DNA of 47,236 nt from Cyclobacteriaceae bacterium (GTDB lineage: Bacteria > Bacteroidota > Bacteroidia > Cytophagales > Cyclobacteriaceae): positions 1 through 47,236 of the forward strand of contig JAGQYM010000024.1 of assembly GCA_020436085.1 (NCBI GenBank), in the 5' to 3' direction. Within the stretch, counting starts at the first letter, position 1, and each line of letters starts with the position of its first letter. Below, piece after piece: positions 34,475 through 42,587 of this stretch. The notes beneath the pieces were generated by a model. The model searched no databases and had not been told where the DNA came from. It saw only the letters and a program-made list of their open reading frames with translations. The position numbers were made by a program, and so were the translations under genes.

Positions 34475-35041
34475 ATGCAAATTTTGATTCTCGATAACTA
34501 CGATTCATTCACGTACAATCTGGCGTATCTCCTCACAGAGTTGGGACATCAGCCGGTCGTTATCCGAAACGATAAGATGAGGGTAGAAGAGGTTGCTGCA
34601 TTTGACAAAATCTTGTTATCACCCGGTCCCGGTATACCTGACGAAGCGGGGATTACCAAGCAGGTCATTCGCGAACTCGGTCCCGACAAAAGCATTCTTG
34701 GTGTATGTCTCGGCCACCAGGCAATAGCAGAGGTGTACAACGCTTCTATCTTCAATATGAGTGAGGTGCTTCATGGTGTCACCTCTGTTGTTAGTGTAGT
34801 GGATGAAGGCGAGCGATTGTTTGCGGATGTCCCCGACAAACTGAAAGCCTGTCACTATCACTCGTGGGCTGTTGATCCTAAATCTATCAACGGTATGTTG
34901 AAAGTTACCGCAGTCAATGACAAAGGACTAGTGATGGCAATTTCGCATCAACGCTTTGATGTAAAGGGCGTTCAGTTTCATCCGGAGTCAATTTTGACAG
35001 AACATGGAAAGCAAATGATAAAGAATTGGATAAGTATTTAG
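34475..35041 (+). CDS. trpG: Anthranilate synthase component II (glutamine amidotransferase)
   Basis: A 188-residue class I glutamine amidotransferase. The catalytic Cys78 is in GVCLGHQAI and the His169-Glu171 pair is in QFHPESIL; the oxyanion region LLSPGPGIPDEAG is near 47-59. It hydrolyses glutamine and passes ammonia to TrpE. The sequence is typical for dedicated TrpG, though in some bacteria the same subunit also serves p-aminobenzoate synthase. The start is 10 nt after trpE and trpD begins one base after its stop. Confidence 0.95.
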   Translation: MQILILDNYDSFTYNLAYLLTELGHQPVVIRNDKMRVEEVAAFDKILLSPGPGIPDEAGITKQVIRELGPDKSILGVCLGHQAIAEVYNASIFNMSEVLHGVTSVVSVVDEGERLFADVPDKLKACHYHSWAVDPKSINGMLKVTAVNDKGLVMAISHQRFDVKGVQFHPESILTEHGKQMIKNWISI

Positions 35042-35042
35042 T

Positions 35043-36029
35043 ATGAAAGAGATATTAAACGATTTGATCGGGTATCGGTCGCTTGACAAAGCAACCGCAA
35101 AGAACGTGCTCATTGATCTGGCTTCAGGAAAGTACAACGCGAGCCAAATGAGCGCATTCATCACCATTTACATGATGAGAGCCATCACCATTGATGAACT
35201 CGAAGGCTTTCGTGATGCAATGTTGGAATTGTGTATTCCCCTGGAAACAACCCTGCCGGTAATTGACGTGTGCGGCACAGGCGGTGATGGTAAAAATACC
35301 TTTAATATTTCTACGCTATCCTCTTTTGTGGTGGCGGCCGCTGGGCAGCCAGTCGCAAAACATGGCAACTACGGAGTCTCATCTGTCAGCGGTTCATCCA
35401 ATATGATGGAACATTTTGGCTACACTTTCTCAAACGACAAGGAGCGGCTGAAGGGCGACCTTGAGCGCGCTAATATTTGTTTCATGCACGCACCACTATT
35501 TCATCCCGCGATGAAAAACGTGGCGCCCATTCGAAAAGAACTTGGCGTGAAAACATTCTTTAATATGTTGGGCCCCATGGTTAATCCTGCCTTTCCTCCC
35601 AATCAACTGGTTGGCGTATTTAGCCTGGAGCTTGCACGCCAGTATGGTTATCTCTATCAGCAGTCTGGAAAAAAGTTTATCGTCATACATGACTTGAATG
35701 GCTATGACGAGATATCATTGACAGGTCCATTCAAAATCTATTCCGATGAGGGTGAGGATCAATTGACACCTGAGAATCTCGGACTGCCACAAGTCTCTTC
35801 ATCAGAAATAAGAGGAGGCGAAACTGTAGAAGAAGCCGCTGATATTTTTCAAATGATTTTAACGGGAGCCGGATCTGAAGCACAAAATGCAGTTGTTATA
35901 GCTAATGCCGGGATGGCTTTGCACTGTGCCGACCGATCCCTGGGGTTAGTTGGCTCAATTGACAAAGCGCACAAGACCCTTGAGTCTGGAGCAGCACTAA
36001 CATGTTTCAAAAATCTAATGGCAAAGTAA
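35043..36029 (+). CDS. trpD: Anthranilate phosphoribosyltransferase
   Basis: A 328-residue enzyme that attaches phosphoribose from PRPP to anthranilate. The PRPP-binding CGTGGDGKNTFNIST loop lies near 77-91, KHGNYGVSSVSGSSNMMEHFG near 105-125, and GPMVNPAFP near 179. The anthranilate-side Arg is in APIRKELGVKTFFNMLGP. Length and order match the family and it is not fused to trpG. The next gene begins directly after its stop codon with no gap, indicating coupling. Confidence 0.95.
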   Translation: MKEILNDLIGYRSLDKATAKNVLIDLASGKYNASQMSAFITIYMMRAITIDELEGFRDAMLELCIPLETTLPVIDVCGTGGDGKNTFNISTLSSFVVAAAGQPVAKHGNYGVSSVSGSSNMMEHFGYTFSNDKERLKGDLERANICFMHAPLFHPAMKNVAPIRKELGVKTFFNMLGPMVNPAFPPNQLVGVFSLELARQYGYLYQQSGKKFIVIHDLNGYDEISLTGPFKIYSDEGEDQLTPENLGLPQVSSSEIRGGETVEEAADIFQMILTGAGSEAQNAVVIANAGMALHCADRSLGLVGSIDKAHKTLESGAALTCFKNLMAK

Positions 36030-36857
36030 ATGGATAAGTTGACCGAGATAATCAATCATAAAAAACGCGAGGTAGAAACGCGAAAAGGCCTTTACCCTGT
36101 TCGGTTACTTGAGCAGAGCATTTTCTTTCCCACAAAGAGCCTTTCCTTGAAACACTACATCAAGCGTGAGGATAAATCTGGAATCATAGCTGAGATAAAA
36201 AGAAAATCTCCATCCAAAGGTGATATCAATCCATACGTGTCAGTTGAGCGAACTTCTATCGGATACATGCAGGCAGGTGCATCAGCGTTGTCAATTTTGA
36301 CGGATAAGGAATTCTTCGGAGGGAGCAACGATGACCTTGTTGTAGCCAGACGATTTAATTTTTGTCCAATCCTTAGAAAGGAATTCATCATTGACGAATA
36401 CCAGATAGTTGAGTCAAAGTCAATTGGTGCAGATGCGATCCTTCTGATAGCAGCGGTGTTAAATGAGAACGAACTTCAAGCGCTAACTCGATTCGCGCAT
36501 TCACTTCAATTGGAGGTGCTCATCGAAGTTCATGACGAGTCAGAACTGGATCGCTGTGTAAAAGCCAACTCGGACTTAGTAGGGGTTAATAACAGGAATC
36601 TGAGAACGTTCGAGGTGGACTTGAATCACAGCATTCGCCTTGCAGAAAAACTTTCTGGTGATGTGGTGAAAATTGCAGAGAGCGGAATTGATTCAGCAAC
36701 AACCGCTGCCCATTTACGACAAAATGGATTTGACGGTTTTTTGATTGGAGAAAGATTCATGAAGACTGCCCGACCAGAAATAGCAGCAGGTGAATTCATT
36801 AAAGAGCTAAATCAACTGGAAGCTAAACAGAAATCCAATGCCACGATTAAAGCTTAA
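36030..36857 (+). CDS. trpC: Indole-3-glycerol phosphate synthase
   Basis: A 275-residue TIM-barrel enzyme. Visible motifs are IIAEIKRKSPSKGDI (about 52-66; catalytic Lys and substrate phosphate contacts), LSILTDKEFFGG near 88, PILRKEFIIDEYQI near 113, LVGVNNRNLRTFEVD near 184 and IAESGI near 213. It closes the indole ring by decarboxylating carboxyphenylamino-deoxyribulose phosphate. It starts immediately after trpD and its last 20 nt overlap the start of trpF in a different frame. Confidence 0.95.
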   Translation: MDKLTEIINHKKREVETRKGLYPVRLLEQSIFFPTKSLSLKHYIKREDKSGIIAEIKRKSPSKGDINPYVSVERTSIGYMQAGASALSILTDKEFFGGSNDDLVVARRFNFCPILRKEFIIDEYQIVESKSIGADAILLIAAVLNENELQALTRFAHSLQLEVLIEVHDESELDRCVKANSDLVGVNNRNLRTFEVDLNHSIRLAEKLSGDVVKIAESGIDSATTAAHLRQNGFDGFLIGERFMKTARPEIAAGEFIKELNQLEAKQKSNATIKA

Positions 36858-37464
36858 GGTTTGTGGTATGCGCGAATCAGCCAACATATTGGGCATCGGC
36901 AATATGCAACCAGACTTCATGGGGTTTATTTTCTATAAAGAATCCCCCCGATTCGTGGGTGTTGATTTTAGAATTCCAGATTCACTCAGTAAGGATATAA
37001 AACGAATTGGAGTTTTTGTGAATGCAGACTTTGACGAGACAATGGCAGCCGTGGCCAAACATAAGCTCGATGTTGTTCAGCTGCATGGAGATGAAACTGA
37101 AGATCTATGTCTTAAACTCAAATCAAAGGTTCAGGTAGTCAAAGCATTCGCTGTGGACGATACCTTTGATTTTGATACCATTAGATCCTATGAAACCGCT
37201 GTGGACTACTTTCTTTTTGATACTAAAGGAGCTCAGCGTGGCGGTAATGGCGTGGCTTTCAATTGGCAGGTACTCAAAAAGTACAAAGGTGACATTCCTT
37301 TTTTCTTGAGTGGTGGGATAGACTTGGACAATTTAGGAGGGGCAATTAAAATAAATCATCCTGGTCTTATGGCGGTTGACATCAACAGCGGTATCGAAAT
37401 CAAGCCTGGACTAAAAGACTTAAATAAATTCAGTAAGGTGAAGCAATTAATTACATCATTATGA
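36838..37464 (+). CDS. trpF: Phosphoribosylanthranilate isomerase
   Basis: A 208-residue TIM-barrel isomerase. The N-terminal KVCGM carries the catalytic Cys9, the catalytic Asp is in [18 protein letters not shown] (Asp near 129), and VQLHGDE lies near 80. It converts phosphoribosylanthranilate to its ribulose form by Amadori rearrangement. The start overlaps trpC by 20 nt, and its end overlaps trpB by 4 nt (ATGA). It is a separate gene, not a TrpC-TrpF fusion as in enteric bacteria. Confidence 0.94.
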   Translation: MPRLKLKVCGMRESANILGIGNMQPDFMGFIFYKESPRFVGVDFRIPDSLSKDIKRIGVFVNADFDETMAAVAKHKLDVVQLHGDETEDLCLKLKSKVQVVKAFAVDDTFDFDTIRSYETAVDYFLFDTKGAQRGGNGVAFNWQVLKKYKGDIPFFLSGGIDLDNLGGAIKINHPGLMAVDINSGIEIKPGLKDLNKFSKVKQLITSL

Positions 37465-38642
37465 ATTACAAGGTAGACGAACGAGGATACTACGGACAAT
37501 TTGGCGGAGCATTCATTCCCGAAATGTTGTATCCCAATGTTGAAGAGCTGAGGAGTAGATATCTTGATATTATTTCAGCAGATGACTTCAAAAATGAATT
37601 TCATCATTTGTTGAAGACCTATGTCGGCAGGCCTACGCCATTGTATTTTGCTTCGCGCCTTTCGGAGAAATATAATGCTAAAATTTATCTGAAGAGAGAA
37701 GATCTGTGCCATACTGGTGCTCACAAAGTGAACAATACAGTCGGCCAGATCATTTTGGCGAAGCATCTCGGCAAACAAAAAATTATTGCAGAGACTGGCG
37801 CTGGTCAGCATGGTGTGGCCACAGCGACTGTTTGTGCACTCATGGGCTTGGAATGTGTCGTGTACATGGGCAAGTTGGACATGGAGCGCCAGCGACCTAA
37901 TGTGGAACGAATGAGAATATTAGGAGCAACAGTGATACCCGCAGAGAGTGGCAACATGACCTTGAAGGATGCAACAAACGAAGCTATGCGACATTGGATC
38001 AATCATCCTCAGGACACACATTATATCATTGGTTCTGTCGTTGGACCTCATCCTTATCCCGACATGGTGGCTCGCTTTCAATCCGTAATCAGTGAAGAGA
38101 TAAAAAAACAATTGTCATCAGAAATTGGTAATCCATATCCCGATTATGTCGTGGCATGTGTAGGAGGTGGCAGCAATGCAGCGGGAGCTTTTTACCATTA
38201 TGTCGAAGATGAACACGTCAGTCTGATTGGAGTCGAGGCGGCAGGAAAGGGTGTAGATACCGGTGAATCAGCTGCTACGACCGCACTTGGAAAACCAGGA
38301 GTACTTCATGGTAGTAAAACGTTACTAATGCAGACAGATGATGGTCAAGTGATAGAACCTTATTCAATTTCAGCAGGCTTAGATTACCCTGGCATTGGAC
38401 CATGGCATGCGCATTTATTTGAAACCGGTAGATGCACATTTTTAAATGCAACTGATGATGAGGCCATGGAAGCAGGAGTGCTGTTGAGTCGCCTTGAGGG
38501 AATTATTCCGGCAATTGAGTCTGCGCATGCTATCGCTGCACTCGGGAAGATGGATTTGGATGACGAGGATGTAGTTGTTGTCAATCTCAGTGGGCGCGGT
38601 GACAAGGATCTTGAAACCTATATTCGATGGGGTAAATATTAA
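37461..38642 (+). CDS. trpB: Tryptophan synthase beta subunit
   Basis: A 393-residue PLP enzyme. The PLP lysine is Lys89 in [15 protein letters not shown]; the phosphate-binding loop [10 protein letters not shown] is near 232, and E near 111 sits in AETGAGQHG. It couples indole with serine to make tryptophan, with TrpA supplying indole through a tunnel. The sequence is the TrpB1 type (with [11 protein letters not shown] at the N-terminus and GPWHAHL near 314). Start overlaps trpF by 4 nt. The partner trpA is not next but one gene further on. Confidence 0.97.
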   Translation: MNYKVDERGYYGQFGGAFIPEMLYPNVEELRSRYLDIISADDFKNEFHHLLKTYVGRPTPLYFASRLSEKYNAKIYLKREDLCHTGAHKVNNTVGQIILAKHLGKQKIIAETGAGQHGVATATVCALMGLECVVYMGKLDMERQRPNVERMRILGATVIPAESGNMTLKDATNEAMRHWINHPQDTHYIIGSVVGPHPYPDMVARFQSVISEEIKKQLSSEIGNPYPDYVVACVGGGSNAAGAFYHYVEDEHVSLIGVEAAGKGVDTGESAATTALGKPGVLHGSKTLLMQTDDGQVIEPYSISAGLDYPGIGPWHAHLFETGRCTFLNATDDEAMEAGVLLSRLEGIIPAIESAHAIAALGKMDLDDEDVVVVNLSGRGDKDLETYIRWGKY

Positions 38643-38675
38643 TCCAACATAAACTCTCAACCAACCAATAATCCA

Positions 38676-39578
38676 ATGATCATCAGGTATATTTTAATCG
38701 GACTGCTCTTTTGTATTGCATGCAATGCAAAAAAAGAAAACACTTTGGACGTTGCTGCCTATAAAGGCGAGATCGAAAAATGGCACGCGGAGAGAGTAGA
38801 CAACGATCTGAAAGGGCCTCATGGTTGGCTAAATCTTGCCGGTTTATTCTGGCTCAACGAGGGATTCAACACATTCGGAAGTGGCGATACCAACGACATC
38901 ATCTTTCCTAAAGGCAAGATTGATGAACAGGCTGGTACGTTTGTAGTACAGAATGGTGAAGTAACGCTACAGACACAACCTGGTGTCGAGATTAAAATCG
39001 ATACGACTTTGGCTTCGAATCAGGTGATTTATTCAGAGGATTTAAAACGTGCGCCTGTACTTAAGCATGGCACACTTGAATGGTTGGTGATTAGCCGCGG
39101 AGGAAAGCTGGCTGTTCGCGTCCGCGATCTTGACAGTGACGCGGTCAAAAATTTCAACGGTGTAGAGCGATATCCAGTCGACCCTGCATGGAGAATAGAA
39201 GGGAAGTTTCAGAAGTATGAAGAGTCAAAGACAATCGACATCACAAACATTCTTGGGCAAACATATCCTCAACCCAATCCGGGGATTCTAATTTTTAATA
39301 TCGGTGACAAAGAGTTTCGCCTCGATGCATTGTCTGAAGGCGGACCAGAGTACTTCATCATTTTCGGAGACCAAACCAATGAACATGAAACTTATCCTTC
39401 CGGGAGATACATGTACGTGGACCCGGAAGATGAAAATGGAAACGTGGTGATAGACTTCAACAAGTCATACAATCCACCTTGTGCGTTTACTGAGTTCGCC
39501 ACCTGTCCATTGCCCCCAAAGCAAAACGTCTTGGACGTTGCGATCACAGCTGGAGAGAAAAATTTTGGAGATCACTAA
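38676..39578 (+). CDS. DUF1684 family lipoprotein inserted in the trp operon
   Basis: A 300-residue protein with a lipoprotein-like signal (IACN, Cys16) and the DUF1684 pattern: IEKWHAERVDNDLKGPHGWLNLAGLFWLNEGFNTFGSGDTNDI near 34-75, then beta-rich segments and YNPPCAFTEFATCPLPPKQN near the end. DUF1684 proteins have no established function. It lies 33 nt after trpB and ends one base before trpA, so it is within the same transcript. It holds five Trp residues in 300, against about six in all seven Trp enzymes. A role in tryptophan synthesis is not suggested by its export signal. Confidence 0.9.
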   Translation: MIIRYILIGLLFCIACNAKKENTLDVAAYKGEIEKWHAERVDNDLKGPHGWLNLAGLFWLNEGFNTFGSGDTNDIIFPKGKIDEQAGTFVVQNGEVTLQTQPGVEIKIDTTLASNQVIYSEDLKRAPVLKHGTLEWLVISRGGKLAVRVRDLDSDAVKNFNGVERYPVDPAWRIEGKFQKYEESKTIDITNILGQTYPQPNPGILIFNIGDKEFRLDALSEGGPEYFIIFGDQTNEHETYPSGRYMYVDPEDENGNVVIDFNKSYNPPCAFTEFATCPLPPKQNVLDVAITAGEKNFGDH

Positions 39579-39579
39579 T

Positions 39580-40365
39580 ATGGTAGCTACAGAAAACAGA
39601 CTTACGAAAGCATTAGCAGGAAAGCGCGACCTTCTTGCTGTATACTATACTGCTGGCTTTCCCGCCTTGAATGATACCGTAGCGATTGGTGAGTCACTAG
39701 CGGAAAACGGAGTAGATATTATCGAAATCGGTATCCCTTTCTCCGATCCGGTTGCAGATGGGCCCGTTATTCAGGCAAGTAATAAAGTGGCCTTGGACAA
39801 TGGCATGAATCTTCGTACGCTTTTGGAGCAGGTAAAAGCCCTTCGATCCAAAATTGAAACTCCCATTGTGTTGATGGGGTATTTCAACCCTGTATTGCAA
39901 TTCGGTGTTGGTCGCTTTTGTATAGCAGCTGCAGATGCAGGAGTAGATGGCCTGATTATTCCAGACCTACCGTTGACCGAATACGTGGAACTTTACAAAG
40001 AAAAATTTGAACAACACGGGTTGATAAATATTTCGCTGATTTCGCCCACTACATCTGAGGAACGAATTCGAAACATCGATGATAACTCCTCCGGGTTCAT
40101 CTATGCGGTCTCCGCGTCTAGCACCACGGGTGCAAAAAAGGAATTTGGCGATGAGCAAATCGAGTACTTTAAGCGACTTCAATCCATGAAGCTTAAAAAC
40201 CCCTTTCTTATTGGCTTCGGGATTTCAAATGCCTCAACATTTAAGACGGCCTCTCAACATGGTGCAGGTGCCATTATCGGTAGCGCGTTTATTGCGATGC
40301 TCCAATCCAGTACCGATCTTAAAAATGATATACGAGATTTTATAAAATCGATTAAGACTTCATGA
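39580..40365 (+). CDS. trpA: Tryptophan synthase alpha subunit
   Basis: A 261-residue TIM-barrel subunit. The catalytic Glu49 (DIIEIGIPFSDP) and Asp60 (DPVADGPVIQ) fall at the classical positions, and GLIIPDLPLTE is near 126-136. It cleaves indole-3-glycerol phosphate to indole and glyceraldehyde 3-phosphate. The true start is the ATG at 39580; an earlier frame start at 39481 would overlap the DUF1684 gene by nearly 100 nt and add residues unlike the family. It overlaps the DAHP synthase gene by 4 nt (ATGA). Confidence 0.96.
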   Translation: MVATENRLTKALAGKRDLLAVYYTAGFPALNDTVAIGESLAENGVDIIEIGIPFSDPVADGPVIQASNKVALDNGMNLRTLLEQVKALRSKIETPIVLMGYFNPVLQFGVGRFCIAAADAGVDGLIIPDLPLTEYVELYKEKFEQHGLINISLISPTTSEERIRNIDDNSSGFIYAVSASSTTGAKKEFGDEQIEYFKRLQSMKLKNPFLIGFGISNASTFKTASQHGAGAIIGSAFIAMLQSSTDLKNDIRDFIKSIKTS

Positions 40366-41372
40366 TCATACAACTTTCAAATGGAGTATCAACAAATGAG
40401 TTGACGGCCATTAATGACACTTTAAAAAAAATCGGCTATAAAGGCACCCCTGTCCAAACGCAGAAAGCTCAATATATCGTAGGTATTGGTAAGAGAGAAT
40501 TTGATATCCGTGAACTAGGTACGTTACCAGGAGTGAGTGATATTCATCGCGTTTCAGATGATTACAAATTAGTGTCGCGAAAGTGGAAGGTGAAGAGAAC
40601 CGTTATTGACTTAGGAGACAACGTGAGCATTGGCAACAGCCACCTTTCAATAATGGCAGGTCCTTGTTCTATTGAATCGGAGGAACAAATTCAAGCTACC
40701 ATTGATCATCTCATTGCCAACGGAGTTAAGATTATGCGTGGTGGTGTTTTCAAACCAAGAAGTTCACCATATTCATTTCGGGGATTAGGAGAGGAGGGCT
40801 TGAAACTCTGGCATGGGTTAGCAAAAAAAGCTGGTATCAAAATCGTAAGCGAAGTGATGCAGATGAGCCAGATTGAGTCGATGTACGACTATGTGGATGT
40901 GTTTCAGGTGGGAGCACGGAATACCCAAAACTTCAACTTGCTTGATGAGCTTGGGAAGATTGACAAACCTGTAATGATCAAAAGGGGAATATCAGGAACG
41001 ATAGAAGAGCTCCTTTCTTCCGCAGAGTATGTCTTCAGTGGGGGCAATGAGAAATTGATTTTGTGTGAACGCGGCATTCGTACATATGAGCGTTCAAGTC
41101 GCAATACAATGGACATCAACGCTATTCCCATTTTGAAGGAAAAGTCACATCTCCCTGTAATTGCAGACCCTTCTCACGGGATTGGTCTCCGTGAATTCGT
41201 GGAACCGGTTGCGCTGGCCAGCATTATGGCAGGAGCCGATGGCATTATTTATGAAACCCATCAGCAGCCTGAAAAGGCATTTAGCGACTCTCAACAGACA
41301 CTTGATTTCTCTGAGTCTGAGCGCCTGTGCAATCGCGCAAGAAAAGCATTTGAGTTAAGAGAAAATTTCTAA
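40362..41372 (+). CDS. aroF: 3-deoxy-7-phosphoheptulonate (DAHP) synthase, AroF/type I-beta class
   Basis: A 336-residue enzyme with an N-terminal ferredoxin-like regulatory domain (about 1-70) followed by the barrel: IMAGPCSIESEEQ near 95, GGVFKPRSSPYSFRGLG near 127, VFQVGARNTQNFNLL near 183, VMIKRGISG near 205, LCERGIRTYE near 229 and IADPSHGIG near 267. It condenses phosphoenolpyruvate with erythrose 4-phosphate, the first step towards chorismate. The type I-beta class often has its own N-terminal regulation. Being the last gene of the trp cluster (ATGA overlap with trpA) links aromatic supply to Trp demand. Confidence 0.93.
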   Translation: MIIQLSNGVSTNELTAINDTLKKIGYKGTPVQTQKAQYIVGIGKREFDIRELGTLPGVSDIHRVSDDYKLVSRKWKVKRTVIDLGDNVSIGNSHLSIMAGPCSIESEEQIQATIDHLIANGVKIMRGGVFKPRSSPYSFRGLGEEGLKLWHGLAKKAGIKIVSEVMQMSQIESMYDYVDVFQVGARNTQNFNLLDELGKIDKPVMIKRGISGTIEELLSSAEYVFSGGNEKLILCERGIRTYERSSRNTMDINAIPILKEKSHLPVIADPSHGIGLREFVEPVALASIMAGADGIIYETHQQPEKAFSDSQQTLDFSESERLCNRARKAFELRENF

Positions 41373-41402
41373 CTTCAAACCGTATCAAGAACCTTGAGTA
41401 AC

Positions 41403-41765
41403 ATGATTGTCTACGGCATAAAAAATTGCAATACGGTGAAGTCAGCTTTGGATTGGCTGAAAAAGAAGAAAATAGAATTTGAATTTCATGATTACAAAGC
41501 GAAGGGAATAAGCGATTCAAAACTAAAGGAATGGAGTAAACAAGTGGGTTGGGAGACATTGGTCAATAAAAAAGGAATGACCTGGAGAAAGTTGGATGAT
41601 AAAACCAAAGCTGAGGTTACGACCCAGACAGCCGCTATCGGACTTATGACGAAGCAGACCAGTGTGATAAAGAGACCGCTTATCGAGGTGGCAGGGAAGG
41701 TAGTGACCGTAGGGTTTGATGAAGGCGAATACAAACAAAAATTCAAGTCAGATATTATTTTATAA
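41403..41765 (+). CDS. Spx/ArsC-like thioredoxin-fold protein (YffB type)
   Basis: A 120-residue protein with VYGIKNCNTVKSALDWLKKKKIEFEFHDYK at the N-terminus and a C-terminal IKRPLIEVAGKVVTVGFDEGEYK. The single Cys of KNCNTVK sits where ArsC and YffB proteins have theirs; there is no CxxC pair as in Spx. A glutathione- or thiol-dependent reductase role is usual for the family but an arsenate role is not supported by context. The ATG at 41403 fits the family start better than the TTG at 41394. It follows the DAHP synthase gene by 30 nt. Confidence 0.87.
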   Translation: MIVYGIKNCNTVKSALDWLKKKKIEFEFHDYKAKGISDSKLKEWSKQVGWETLVNKKGMTWRKLDDKTKAEVTTQTAAIGLMTKQTSVIKRPLIEVAGKVVTVGFDEGEYKQKFKSDIIL

Positions 41766-41769
41766 ACGA

Positions 41770-42450
41770 ATGCTCACCAGGGTATTTCTTTTGCTTACGA
41801 TTATGATAAACGCTGAGTTTGGTTTTGGTCAGGATTGGCCCAACCTTACAAAATTCAAAGAAGCGAACGACAAACTCGGGGCACCAGCAAAAGGCGAAAT
41901 GAGAGTAGTCTTTATGGGTAATTCAATCACAGAAGGCTGGAAGGATCACCAACCGGAATTTTTTAATAACAAATCATTTATCAATCGTGGCATCGGTGGG
42001 CAAACTACACCGCAAATGTTAATTCGATTTCGACAAGATGTAGTCAATTTAAAACCACGAGCTGTGGTGATCTTGGCAGGTACAAACGACATTGCCGGAA
42101 ATACCGGACCTTCATCATTGGAAATGATCTATGACAACATTGTTTCCATGGCCGAGGTTGCACGAGCGAACGGAATCGAAGCTATTATTAGTTCTGTGCT
42201 GCCAGCGTTTGATTACCCATGGAGACCCGGTCTTGATCCCGCAACTAAAATTCCCGCGCTCAACAAGATGCTTTCTGGTTATGCTGCGGAGAAGGGCTTG
42301 ATCTACCTCGATTACTTTTCAGCAATGACAGATGGTAACAACGGCTTGCGTAAAGAGTTAACCTACGATGGAGTTCATCCAAATCGTGCTGGATACGAAG
42401 TCATGGCCCCGCTCGCGCAAAAGGCGATTGACAAAGCTTTAGCCAAATAG
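41770..42450 (+). CDS. Secreted SGNH/GDSL-family hydrolase
   Basis: A 226-residue exported enzyme. From the ATG at 41770 a signal peptide runs to GFGQ (about 21 residues). SGNH blocks are clear: FMGNSITEGW (block I with the catalytic Ser), GIGGQTTPQML (block II, Gly), LAGTNDIAGN (block III, Asn) and DGVHPNRAGY (block V, catalytic Asp and His). Probable esterase or carbohydrate deacetylase acting outside the cytoplasm; substrate not known. An in-frame ATG at 41716 lies inside the preceding gene and would spoil the signal peptide. It begins 4 nt after the Spx/ArsC-like gene. Confidence 0.92.
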   Translation: MLTRVFLLLTIMINAEFGFGQDWPNLTKFKEANDKLGAPAKGEMRVVFMGNSITEGWKDHQPEFFNNKSFINRGIGGQTTPQMLIRFRQDVVNLKPRAVVILAGTNDIAGNTGPSSLEMIYDNIVSMAEVARANGIEAIISSVLPAFDYPWRPGLDPATKIPALNKMLSGYAAEKGLIYLDYFSAMTDGNNGLRKELTYDGVHPNRAGYEVMAPLAQKAIDKALAK

Positions 42451-42452
42451 CG

Positions 42453-42571
42453 ATCTCAAAAATCAATAGAAAACCGTCATCGCGAGCAAAGCGTGGCGAT
42501 CCCTCATAAGGTGGAATAGCCTAAGTTAGATTGCTTCACTTCGTTCGCGATGACGACTAGACTTTTGAGAT
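42453..42571. repeat. Nested imperfect inverted repeat between convergent genes
   Basis: Outer arms ATCTCAAAA (42453-42461) and TTTTGAGAT (42563-42571) are perfect. Inner arms CGTCATCGCGA (42475-42485) and TCGCGATGACG (42545-42555) are also perfect, and pairing continues inward with wobbles. The sequence class (TCATCGCGAGCAAAGCGTGGCGATC) resembles short dispersed repeats in many Bacteroidota. It could act as a two-way terminator for the SGNH and BNR genes. Confidence 0.65.
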
Positions 42572-42587
42572 TGCGTTTCCTGCCTGT

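Noticed and set aside
39481-39579. Upstream start extending trpA by 33 residues
   Set aside because: It lies entirely within the DUF1684 gene in another frame and the extra residues do not resemble TrpA.
41716-41769. Upstream start for the SGNH hydrolase
   Set aside because: It overlaps the preceding gene and would put a polar stretch in front of a good signal peptide starting at 41770.
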